A model generated the notes under the pieces. The model worked only from the letters and a program-made list of their open reading frames with translations. It made no database searches and was not told the origin of the DNA. From NCBI GenBank assembly GCA_022510465.1, contig JAFLTJ010000003.1:1-64000 (forward strand): a stretch of 64,000 nucleotides of DNA. The letters run 5' to 3'. Shown here piece after piece: positions 37,141 to 45,025 of the stretch. The translations under genes and the position numbers were made by a program. Origin of the DNA: Muribaculaceae bacterium (GTDB taxonomy: Bacteria > Bacteroidota > Bacteroidia > Bacteroidales > Muribaculaceae). Within the stretch, counting starts at the first letter, position 1. Every line of letters begins with the position of its first letter.

Positions 37141-37650
37141 CTATACATCCTCCAGCTCATCCTCCTCCCGGGCATCCCTTATAGCCAGCACTTTCAGCGA
37201 CAGCATATAGTCAAGCGAAATCTTCCCGGGGCCGGCGAGCCACAAAAAGCAATAGATACCTATAAACATTATCGGCAGATACCCCGGGTCGGTGCTGTCA
37301 AGACCATACATCGACACGTCGGCCGGTATCATATCATGCAGTATGTAATACTCCGCCGCTATCATCGACACTATCGGCGGAACCGTTGCCAATCGAGTCA
37401 GCAGCCCAACGATTATCAGCGTCGAGCAAACTATCTCATTCACTATCATCAGCTGCAGGCACAGCGACGGCTCCAGGCCCAGCACCGTCGGGAAATGGTC
37501 AGCTATCGAGTCATAATTCACCCAGTGACGTATCCCGAACTGCATGAACATCACCCCCACAAACAGCCGCATGAACAGTCGCGCCATGTTAGTATACGAA
37601 AAACCCGTGGTGCGCAGCAGGATGCGCTGTGGCCAGTTGATTTTTGCCAT
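37141..37650 (-). CDS. DoxX-like membrane protein
   Basis: 169 residues with four membrane segments (about 22-42, 65-88, 90-108 and 125-145). The start LFMRLFVGVMFMQFGIRHW and the ELI-type EIVCSTLIIVGLLTRLATVPPIV core match the DoxX/DUF417-like family; function unknown. It lies 15 bases before mnmA and 20 after the DUF5106 gene. Confidence 0.85.
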   Translation of the reverse strand: MAKINWPQRILLRTTGFSYTNMARLFMRLFVGVMFMQFGIRHWVNYDSIADHFPTVLGLEPSLCLQLMIVNEIVCSTLIIVGLLTRLATVPPIVSMIAAEYYILHDMIPADVSMYGLDSTDPGYLPIMFIGIYCFLWLAGPGKISLDYMLSLKVLAIRDAREEDELEDV

Positions 37651-37669
37651 ATTCAGTCTTTATTTTATC

Positions 37670-38557
37670 CTACAATTGATTTAACACATTTATCACATCC
37701 GTTACTCCCATACCCTTCCCCTTGATTTTGTTACGGTATATCAGGTAGAACGTCGGGATAAATCGCAAGTCATACACATCATCCGCATCCGCAGCAGCCA
37801 CAACACGCCACGACTCCGGGTAGCTCCTCACCTTCTCGACCCACTCCGCGTCATACTCCCCGGGGTAGATACTGACAACCTTCAGCACCCCCGCCTCTAT
37901 CATTTCACGCGTCTTTATGTCAGCCATCAGCCGAGCCCGCGTTATCGCGCAGTCGCCGCAATCAGGGTCATTGAAAAAATACAGAGTCACCTGCCCGAAA
38001 TCATTCGCCGTCGACCCGCGCTCACCGTCGCGAGTAGTGTACTCCAGCACCGGCGGTTTAGCCCCGACCGCCGAGCCCTCCAGCAGCCTCACCAAATGCC
38101 CCGGATAGATCTTGAATTCCTTGCCAACCTTCTTATTTTCAAGCATCGGCCGCGCAAACGCGATATACAGCTCGTCGCTCAGATACTGCGCCGTGTCGCT
38201 ATACAGCTGCGCCTCTGCCTCCTCCACTATAAAAACCTGGTCCTTAGGTTGCTTGTCAAGCGAGTGCATAAAGCGGTCTATCGCCCCCAAAGCAACCGTA
38301 TCAGTCGTGTTCGGCAGCATCTGTATAAAATCCTCCAGAGCAACGCGCATCTTCTCCCGGGCCGAAAACGCCGACTTCACGTCACAGCGGTCCCAAAAAT
38401 GAGCCGTAAAATAATCCGCACGCTGTTGAAAAAGCACCATCGAGTCAGGAGGCGTCGGATACGGAAAATACGTCTCAGCCACCTGCCCCTGCGCCATTGT
38501 CGACATTGCAGCCACAACAGCCACAAGCCCCATTATTCCAAGTATTATCTGCCTCAT
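37670..38557 (-). CDS. DUF5106 / thioredoxin-like exported protein
   Basis: 295 residues from ATG 38557, with a signal peptide (MRQIILGIMGLVAVVAAMSTMAQG). The first half (30-160) resembles DUF5106. The second half (about 170-295) is thioredoxin-like: VTLYFFNDPDCGDCAITRARL has CGDC as a redox motif, and IPTFYLIY carries the cis-proline. Probably periplasmic disulfide chemistry. It starts the 22-gene run that continues to 15121; a strong promoter lies upstream. Confidence 0.87.
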   Translation of the reverse strand: MRQIILGIMGLVAVVAAMSTMAQGQVAETYFPYPTPPDSMVLFQQRADYFTAHFWDRCDVKSAFSAREKMRVALEDFIQMLPNTTDTVALGAIDRFMHSLDKQPKDQVFIVEEAEAQLYSDTAQYLSDELYIAFARPMLENKKVGKEFKIYPGHLVRLLEGSAVGAKPPVLEYTTRDGERGSTANDFGQVTLYFFNDPDCGDCAITRARLMADIKTREMIEAGVLKVVSIYPGEYDAEWVEKVRSYPESWRVVAAADADDVYDLRFIPTFYLIYRNKIKGKGMGVTDVINVLNQL

Positions 38558-38606
38558 ATCATTTAACTTTTCGAGAGATAAAAAAGGACATACCATTTTC
38601 AACCTA

Positions 38607-38638
38607 CAAAGATAATACAACCACCCCAAATATACAAA
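38607..38638 (-). promoter_or_regulatory. Bacteroides-type promoter at the head of the long gene run
   Basis: On the minus strand, TTTG (complement of 38635-38638) and TATCTTTG (complement of 38607-38614) are separated by exactly 20 bases. The start would lie about 45 bases before the ATG at 38557. Confidence 0.7.
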
Positions 38639-38649
38639 ACAATTCACCA

Positions 38650-39130
38650 CCCCCTCCCCCGCCAAGCCTGCCGCCCTCCGCCTCACGGCTTCGCTCCCTA
38701 CAAAATTGCCCGGAGGGCATAAAGCTCGTTAGCCCTCGACATAGGCCTTCAGGCCGGTCGGGGGTTGCTTCCAAGCCTGCGCCAGCGCGGCGGAGCCGCA
38801 GCAACTTCGATAACCCCGTACGAGCTCGCGCAGCGAGCGACGTGCGGGGACCAGCCACCCACACCCTGCTTCGCACCCCGGCGGGGTGCAACTCCCATCG
38901 CCGCCAACCATCACGCCGCGTTAGCCCGGAAAGCAGGCTTCCAAGCCTGCGGCCCTCCGTCTCCCGGGCACTCCACCGCCCTCCCAGAGCGCGGCGGAGC
39001 CGCAGCAACTTCGTTAGCCCTCGACTTTCGAGCCTATCAGGCGAGTTGTCGGGGGTCGCTTCCAAGCCTGCGGCCCTCCACCTCACGTCGCCGCCCCCCT
39101 CGCAAAAAAGAGCCGCCAACCATCACGGCT
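38650..39130. repeat. REP-like mosaic island (modules A, B, C, D)
   Basis: A GC-rich, non-coding stretch built from several repeat modules. A perfect module A palindrome is at 38933-38950; half copies (GCTTCCAAGCCTGC) are near 38767-38780 and 39058-39071. Module B (GCCCGGAGGGCATAAAG then arms CCCTCGAC...GTCGGGG) starts at 38706, and a second, shorter B ends near 39057. Module C (GCGGCGGAGCCGCAGCAACTTCG) is at about 38787-38850 and again near 38991. Module D (GCACCCCGGCGGGGTGC) is at about 38874-38891. Reading frames through it on both strands are artefacts. Confidence 0.85.
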
Positions 39131-39161
39131 CGCGGCTCCACACCTTAAAAACTCTATAAAT

Positions 39162-42100
39162 TTATTTATTTATAAACTTGCGTCCATTTTTGATTACCAA
39201 TCCCCGATAATTCTCATCAACGCGCTGACCGTAAACATTATACATCGGCCCGTCAACACCATCATCGGGCAGCAGCGAGTCAGCCTCAACCTCCTCAATA
39301 CCCGTCGTCGGTCCAAGGTTCGCTTTCAGCAACACACTGTTAAGACCCGTGCTCTTATCCTTAACATAATAGTAAAAATAACCGTCATCTTCAATCTTAA
39401 TTGTCACCGTCGGTTGGGCGTCATCTGCCGACATAGCCCTCAGCCCGCCATCGTTCAATTCGGTTACATTCCAGTTTCCATCCACGCTCCACCGACCGGT
39501 TCTGGCCTGAAAATCATAGTTCAACACCGATAATTTTTTGACTTTAGCACCATCATCTGAAACCTTTACAGCGCCTTTCTTTTTCTCTTTAAACACCGGT
39601 TTGAAGAACCAATACAGCTCTTGATTCTCATCCATAGGAATAAACTCGATAACACCTTCTCTCGGAATTATATTCTCAAAGTCTGTGAGTTTTATTTTAT
39701 TCCCATTCAGGTCATTATACACAACTTGATTTGTCTCTCCACTATCGTTTAACGACGGTAAATCAGACTTATCCACGTATGTTGCGTCAACAATCACCAA
39801 TGCTTCTCCGTCAAATTCAAGTGGAATACTATTCATTGCCGGAATCTCAAAATCAAGAATTGTTTCAACAGCATTTGCTCCGCTACGAGAGTCTTCTATA
39901 GACGCGTCATCAAACTCCCCACCCGCAAAACTCTTCACCTTAGAACTTCCGGCATTATTATATCCTATCACTTTTACCGATGATGTCAAATACCGACCTC
40001 CATTCACGTTGGTTGCTTTAAGAGTGTATTTAGCATCTCCCGATAGTTTAAATCCGGTATAATACAAGCTGTTATAATATATAGGATAATCAGTATACGA
40101 AGTGAACGGTTTTGAACTCGATCCATAATAGCGACCCTCGAAAGTCAAACCACTAACGGTACCCTCCAATGCTTGATACGTGTAGTCTGCATCACTGTCC
40201 GACTCTCCCGATTCTTCATCCGTATAATCCATTGTTCCGGCGTTATAATGAATAACAGCATGACTATGTACATCATTCTCAAATTCATCATCACATTCCT
40301 CCGCAGGCTGCCAAACGTCTGAATAAACACCGTTATCAAGAGTTATCGTAAATGATGCAACTTTCATTTCATTACCGCTTCCACTTCCATCAACATCTTT
40401 CAAAAGTATGTAACTCTTGCCATCCTTTTCCGTAATGTCAGATACGCCAAACTTGAATGATTGAGGGCCTGATTGGGGTATTTTGTCTTTAATAATTTCC
40501 TCTGACGAATATACAGAATAGAGTCGCTTGCCTTGCACTTCCTCTTCATCCTTGTACAATTGGAAATATCGCGTACCGTTTCCTTTTTTATATACTTTCA
40601 GTGTAACAGCACCGGAACTACCACTTGGCACCGGCAAGTAAATACTACTCCCATTTTTACTATGAAGATATTGATCAATATGGGCTCTTATATTGCCGTT
40701 TTCGCTCGCCTTAGGTTTTTCCAAATTCTCACATGCTGCTATGTACCATATATCGTTATCCGATACTCCGGGATATACATTCGTAAACAGGTCTGCATTG
40801 CGCTTCCCTTTTGTGAAATCCCACGTTGACGTTCTTCCGCCATCCGAAATTGTGCGAATCGAATATGAGCCCTCTATTGCTCCCTCCGGAATCACTTCCG
40901 CGTCGTCATTGTCACCGCTGCCATCACCTGTTATGGTCAATTCGGTAAACGTTACACTCTTTAGAATACCATCGCCACTCGTATTATTCGACACAATGGC
41001 AATCATATAAGGATTATTCTTATCGCCCTCTATATCCAACTTACCACCATCTTTTGGTGCTACAGTCAGCGCATCAAGTTTTACTCCATTACGATAAACT
41101 GTAATATTTCGTTCATAGCTTGCAATACTCTCAAATGACACCGTTGAACTTGCCGGCAAGAAAAAATAAATGCGATTTCTTCCGCTGAACACGCGTGCAT
41201 AGTCATTATTTTTATCCACGTCTGGGTCGTTCTTTGAGAATTTCCAGCCCGGTCTATCATTATCAAAAACATACCCTGTTTTTACCCAATTCTCATTACC
41301 GGTAAACGTGTATGTTTTGTCGTCTTCACAACCATTGCCACTAAATGGCGCTACCCCATAAACACTTACTTCATAGCTATAGTTTCTGCCATTATTACTA
41401 AACCTCAGCACATCATTTTTGTAAGTATATGATGTTATATCATTGTAAGTATATTCAGGTACGGCTCCCGGCGTGGTATTTGTATTTGTTCTTATTACAA
41501 CACTCGTTATTGTCGGCTCAGCTGTTCCTTTAAGATAATATGCAGTAACACTTCCGTTCTCATCATCTGTTGATTGAGTTATAAACCCATCAAATCCATT
41601 GCTAAACCCAACTTTATACAACTCCGAAACCGGTCCTGTCGGCTCTTCCGTTTCACCCCCCCCGGTGCCACCTCCTTGATTTTCAGCGTATTGACCATTC
41701 GTCAATGCCACCTCAAACGAGGCAATGTATTTTAATTCGTATGATGCCGCTGTCAACATGAGATACGTACCTGATTCATACACGGATATATCGTTAGAGT
41801 CAAAATAAAACGAGGCCTCTCCTTTGTTTGGCAAAGTTTTGCTATTAGAGTCTACTAATGAGAACCATTTATCTTGAGATCCTTTGCCATCTGTCGTCAC
41901 CATTTTGAGCGTTCCACTACTTCCGGCAGGTACAGGAATATAAATTCCGCCACCATTAAATTGACATCCATCCGAAGCTACTTGGATCTTTTTTCCGCTC
42001 GACACGAAAACAATATCATTATCAGTAGCCACAGCATTATTATCGACAATAACAGCATTTGTCGACGGTTTATTAAATGTCCACGTCGATGTTTTACCAT

Positions 42101-42191
42101 CATCCGATATCGTTCGCGTTGAGTAGGTTTGGGCATGCGAATACCCAACCGCGACAATCATCATTATCAAAAATGTAATAAATTTTCTCAT
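39162..42191 (-). CDS. Large secreted protein with duplicated domain and conserved C-terminal tail
   Basis: 1009 residues from ATG 42191, with a signal peptide (MRKFITFLIMMIVAVGYSHA). A domain of about 145-180 residues occurs twice (about 23-168 and 443-625). Both copies begin YSxRTISDxGxTSTW, have a central IYxPVPxGSSG and end in ASFxxxLxNGxY, suggesting carbohydrate-binding-like beta sandwiches. A further beta-rich region lies between them. The last 360 residues resemble the protein at 62711-64000, ending MYNVYGQRVDENYRGLVIKNGR and KFINK. That tail type is common on Bacteroidales surface or secreted proteins. Function unknown. Confidence 0.85.
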   Translation of the reverse strand: MRKFITFLIMMIVAVGYSHAQTYSTRTISDDGKTSTWTFNKPSTNAVIVDNNAVATDNDIVFVSSGKKIQVASDGCQFNGGGIYIPVPAGSSGTLKMVTTDGKGSQDKWFSLVDSNSKTLPNKGEASFYFDSNDISVYESGTYLMLTAASYELKYIASFEVALTNGQYAENQGGGTGGGETEEPTGPVSELYKVGFSNGFDGFITQSTDDENGSVTAYYLKGTAEPTITSVVIRTNTNTTPGAVPEYTYNDITSYTYKNDVLRFSNNGRNYSYEVSVYGVAPFSGNGCEDDKTYTFTGNENWVKTGYVFDNDRPGWKFSKNDPDVDKNNDYARVFSGRNRIYFFLPASSTVSFESIASYERNITVYRNGVKLDALTVAPKDGGKLDIEGDKNNPYMIAIVSNNTSGDGILKSVTFTELTITGDGSGDNDDAEVIPEGAIEGSYSIRTISDGGRTSTWDFTKGKRNADLFTNVYPGVSDNDIWYIAACENLEKPKASENGNIRAHIDQYLHSKNGSSIYLPVPSGSSGAVTLKVYKKGNGTRYFQLYKDEEEVQGKRLYSVYSSEEIIKDKIPQSGPQSFKFGVSDITEKDGKSYILLKDVDGSGSGNEMKVASFTITLDNGVYSDVWQPAEECDDEFENDVHSHAVIHYNAGTMDYTDEESGESDSDADYTYQALEGTVSGLTFEGRYYGSSSKPFTSYTDYPIYYNSLYYTGFKLSGDAKYTLKATNVNGGRYLTSSVKVIGYNNAGSSKVKSFAGGEFDDASIEDSRSGANAVETILDFEIPAMNSIPLEFDGEALVIVDATYVDKSDLPSLNDSGETNQVVYNDLNGNKIKLTDFENIIPREGVIEFIPMDENQELYWFFKPVFKEKKKGAVKVSDDGAKVKKLSVLNYDFQARTGRWSVDGNWNVTELNDGGLRAMSADDAQPTVTIKIEDDGYFYYYVKDKSTGLNSVLLKANLGPTTGIEEVEADSLLPDDGVDGPMYNVYGQRVDENYRGLVIKNGRKFINK

Positions 42192-42322
42192 GGCTATAAT
42201 ATAGTTTTTAGGGTTATAATCTTCTTTTAAACAATCGGCCCCATCCTTGGAGCACAACTACAATCCACTGGCTCCCAATCCGGTATCCCCTTGCATCCGC
42301 CCGAGCTGAGCCAAAATCGCCG

Positions 42323-42354
42323 CAAATTTACAACAATCGACACCCCTTGTCAAC
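42323..42354 (-). promoter_or_regulatory. Promoter of the large secreted protein gene
   Basis: On the minus strand, TAAATTTG (complement of 42323-42330) is preceded by GTTG (complement of 42351-42354, three of four matches) with a 20-base spacer. The leader would be about 125 bases. Confidence 0.5.
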
Positions 42355-42373
42355 CATTTTAACAATCTTTAAC

Positions 42374-42565
42374 GCCACCCATCACGCCGCGTCAGCCCGG
42401 ACAGCAGGCTTCCAAGCCTGCGCCATCACCGCCACCCATCACGCCGCGTCAGCCCGGACAGCAGGCTTCCAAGCCTGCGCCCAGCGCGGCGGAGCCGCAG
42501 CCACTTCGTTAGCCCCCGACAAAGGCCCGAGGAGCGCCAGCGACGCAGGACCGGTCGGGGTTCCT
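42374..42565. repeat. REP-like island with 57-base tandem duplication
   Basis: Two module A palindromes, at 42404-42421 and 42461-42478, sit in a direct tandem repeat of period 57 (the units start GCCACCCATCACGCCGCG). A module C copy (about 42481-42509) and a module B copy without its usual start follow (GTTAGCCCCCGAC to GGTCGGGG, about 42508-42560). The island lies between divergent promoters, of the secreted protein gene and of the lipoprotein gene. Confidence 0.85.
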
Positions 42566-42588
42566 GCGCCACCACTCGCACCCCTCAA

Positions 42589-42620
42589 TTTGTTACTCTC
42601 CCCTTTTTTATTTAACTTTG
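42589..42620 (+). promoter_or_regulatory. Bacteroides-type promoter directly before the lipoprotein gene
   Basis: TTTG at 42589-42592 and TAACTTTG at 42613-42620 with exactly 20 bases between them. The -7 box ends only six bases before the ATG at 42627, so the transcript should begin at or within a few bases of the start codon. Confidence 0.65.
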
Positions 42621-42626
42621 CCCCCT

Positions 42627-43022
42627 ATGAAAGCAATCAACCTAAAAAAAGCCCGAACAGGACTGATAGCCACCATCCTGTTCACCATCGCCTCAACCCT
42701 CTCGCTGACATCTTGCGACGACATTCGAGGTGACATATACTACAACGACCTCGTCGGCGTGTGGGAGCTCACCGGAGCCCCATTCTACGAAGTAAGCCAA
42801 TTTCAGTTCAACTACGACGGCTCAGGCTACTATTCCGCCTACGACTACTACGGCAACTGGCAGTCATGGTACTTCACCTACGAGATTCGCGGCTCACAAA
42901 TCAGAATCGACCTCTGGGATGGGCAGACATGGTTCTATCGATACCAAACCCGCGGCGACATGCTGATTCTCATCGACATGCAGATGCCGGGCAACACCCT
43001 ATACTACCGCTATGTCTACTGA
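42627..43022 (+). CDS. Small lipoprotein, lipocalin-like
   Basis: 131 residues. A lipoprotein signal (MKAINLKKARTGLIATILF followed by TIASTLSLTSC, Cys at about 30) leads to a 95-residue domain rich in Tyr and Trp. The pattern LVGVWELTGAPFYE...FNYDGSGYYSAYDYYG fits lipocalin-like small lipoproteins of Bacteroidota. The stop overlaps the pseudokinase gene by 11 bases, indicating a two-gene unit. Confidence 0.82.
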   Translation: MKAINLKKARTGLIATILFTIASTLSLTSCDDIRGDIYYNDLVGVWELTGAPFYEVSQFQFNYDGSGYYSAYDYYGNWQSWYFTYEIRGSQIRIDLWDGQTWFYRYQTRGDMLILIDMQMPGNTLYYRYVY

Positions 43023-43851
43023 CGATAAAATATACACCGACTCAACTTCCGGCAAAAAAGTAGCAATCGCAACCGGCAGCACACCACCTCCAACCGGACC
43101 CTGGAATCCACCCGGACAAACCAAATGGACCGAGGTTGAACACCTCCCCGAGTGGGACGAAGAGTTCTACCACGTCTACACCGCCAAGAAACACGGAAAA
43201 TGGTTGATGCTCAAAACATTGCGCCCCGAGTTCAAAGGCAACCCCGACATGGAGGCAATGATTGAGAAAGAGTTTGACGTAAGATACAACCTCGCCCACC
43301 CCGCCATCGTCATGATAAACGATTTTGAAGACGTTCCCGGGCTGGGCCGCTGCATTATAACCGACGACGTCTACGGCGACTCTCTGCGCAAACTGATTGA
43401 AACCCACAGCGTTACACCAATGCACATCGAGCGTCTCCGCTCGCAGCTCGTCAGCGCCCTGGAATACATCCAGCAAAACCATCTCATTCACCACCCCCTT
43501 CGCCCCGAGCGAATCATCTTCACCGAAAACATCGGCAATCTAAAACTCATCGACGTGGGATTCGACCAAAAATCGAGCCTACCCCCCGCCGACGTCAGCG
43601 ACGACATCAACAACTACGGCCTCGTTTTGCTCGAAGCCCTCAACGCCTGCGAAAGCCCCGACCCACGGTTGCGGCACGTCGCCGAGCGGTGTGTCGACCC
43701 GCGTCGGCGATACCGCAACATCCAGGCCCTGCGCCTCGCCCTCGAAAACCGCCGAGGCAATCGCCTGATGCTCGTTATAATCCTATTCCTGACCGCCATG
43801 GTTGCGCTCCTAATGTTCCTAAACTCGCGCCCCGCGGCCATAAATCCTTGA
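43012..43851 (+). CDS. Membrane-anchored pseudokinase (protein-kinase fold)
   Basis: 279 residues. A kinase-like domain (about 40-240) is followed by a C-terminal membrane segment (about 252-270). The ATP-lysine is retained (WLMLKTL, K68), as are an acidic alpha-C helix (E85/E87) and D181 of the DFG triplet (reads DVG). The catalytic HRD loop reads H160-H161-P162 (HHPLRPER), so the catalytic Asp and the following Asn are lost. The Gly-rich loop is also poor. It may bind nucleotide or act as scaffold. Overlap with the lipoprotein gene suggests a shared job. Confidence 0.82.
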   Translation: MSTDDKIYTDSTSGKKVAIATGSTPPPTGPWNPPGQTKWTEVEHLPEWDEEFYHVYTAKKHGKWLMLKTLRPEFKGNPDMEAMIEKEFDVRYNLAHPAIVMINDFEDVPGLGRCIITDDVYGDSLRKLIETHSVTPMHIERLRSQLVSALEYIQQNHLIHHPLRPERIIFTENIGNLKLIDVGFDQKSSLPPADVSDDINNYGLVLLEALNACESPDPRLRHVAERCVDPRRRYRNIQALRLALENRRGNRLMLVIILFLTAMVALLMFLNSRPAAINP

Positions 43852-43884
43852 TTATTCATTAATTACATAAACACCTATCCAACC

Positions 43885-45018
43885 ATGCCACTGAAAGTTG
43901 TTCCCGTTCCGGCCACAAAAAAAGAACTTCAAAAATTCATCAAATTCGGAATCGACCTTTACAAAGGCAACGACTGTTACGTTCCACCGCTCATCCTCGA
44001 CGAGATTAACACCCTCAGGCCCGACAAAAACCCGGCATTCGACTTCTGTGATTGCCAGGCATTTATGGCCTATCAAGACGGAAAGCCCGTGGGACGCATC
44101 GCCGGCATAATCAACCACGAAGTAAACCGCCGAACATCCCGCCGAACACTCCGGTTCGGCTTCTGCGACTTTATCGACAGCAACGACGTCGTCGACGCCC
44201 TCTTTGCTGCCGTCAAGAAGTGGGGTGCCGAGCGTGGCATGGATGAAATCGTTGGCCCCATGGGATTTACCGACCTCGACTATGAAGGAATGCTCATCGA
44301 AGGCTTCAACGAGCTCGGAACAATGTCAACCCTTTACAACTACCCCTACTACCCCGCCCAGATGGAGCGGATGGGATTCCGGAAAGAAACCGACTGGGTT
44401 GAATATCGCATGACCGTTCCCGACGCTGTCCCCGAGAAACACATGCGCATCGCCGAGATTGTTCGCAAAAAATACAACCTCCGCGTCATCGACGAAATAC
44501 CCTCGCGCAAGTGGCTCAAAGACAAGTATGGCCGGCAGATTTTCGAGCTCATCAACCAGGCCTACGACGGCCTTTACGGATACTCACCCCTGACGCCCCG
44601 GCAGATAGATTACTACATCGGCATGTATCTCGGCGTGTTGCGTCTCGACTGTATATCACTCATCGTCGACTCTACCGACACCCTCGTCGGCGTCGGTATC
44701 TCAATACCGTCACTGTCGCGAGCCCTCCAAAACTGCGGCGGCCGCCTGTTCCCATTCGGTTGGGCCGGCATTTACAAAGCCCTCACCCTCAAAAACGACA
44801 TCGTCGACCTCCTTCTCGTCGCCGTCAAGCCCGAATACCTCAGCAAAGGCGTCAACGCACTCCTCTTCGCCCAGCTCATCCCCGTTTACATCAAGCACGG
44901 ATTCAAATGGGCCGAAAGCAACCCCGAGCTCGACGACAACGCAAACGTGCAAAACCAGTGGCAATACTTCGAGCGACGACAGCACCGCCGCCGCCGCGCC
45001 TACCGCGCCCCGCTATAA
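43885..45018 (+). CDS. GNAT-like acyltransferase-fold protein
   Basis: 377 residues, soluble. The N-terminal half contains the phrases FVPPLILDE-like (YVPPLILDEINTLRP), AFMAYQDGKPVGRIAGIINHEVN and GFCDFIDSNDVVDALFAAVKKW, resembling one GNAT half. The centre has EIVGPMGFTDLDYEGMLIEGF. The second half (about 230-365) could be another GNAT-like half ending in WAESNPELDDNANVQNQW. I recognise this as a widespread Bacteroidota family without a defined substrate. It lies 33 bases after the pseudokinase gene and converges with the phosphatase. Confidence 0.8.
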   Translation: MPLKVVPVPATKKELQKFIKFGIDLYKGNDCYVPPLILDEINTLRPDKNPAFDFCDCQAFMAYQDGKPVGRIAGIINHEVNRRTSRRTLRFGFCDFIDSNDVVDALFAAVKKWGAERGMDEIVGPMGFTDLDYEGMLIEGFNELGTMSTLYNYPYYPAQMERMGFRKETDWVEYRMTVPDAVPEKHMRIAEIVRKKYNLRVIDEIPSRKWLKDKYGRQIFELINQAYDGLYGYSPLTPRQIDYYIGMYLGVLRLDCISLIVDSTDTLVGVGISIPSLSRALQNCGGRLFPFGWAGIYKALTLKNDIVDLLLVAVKPEYLSKGVNALLFAQLIPVYIKHGFKWAESNPELDDNANVQNQWQYFERRQHRRRRAYRAPL

Positions 45019-45025
45019 TTCATTC

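Noticed and set aside
38604-39119. Long reading frames on both strands of the 38.7-39.1 kb stretch
   Set aside because: They translate the repeats into phrases such as RKAGFQACG and GLEACFPG that recur in other islands. No gene signals; frames are open because the repeats are GC-rich.
39162-42191. Calling the secreted proteins type IX secretion cargo
   Set aside because: The tail VYGQRV...GLVIKNGR has some resemblance to type A sorting domains, but no Por/Gld gene is in the window and the family may lack the system. Kept as a question only.
42374-42481. Possible CRISPR array
   Set aside because: Only two direct repeats, the intervening sequence is also repeated, there are no unique spacers and no cas genes. 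The repeats are palindromic intergenic elements seen elsewhere in other arrangements.
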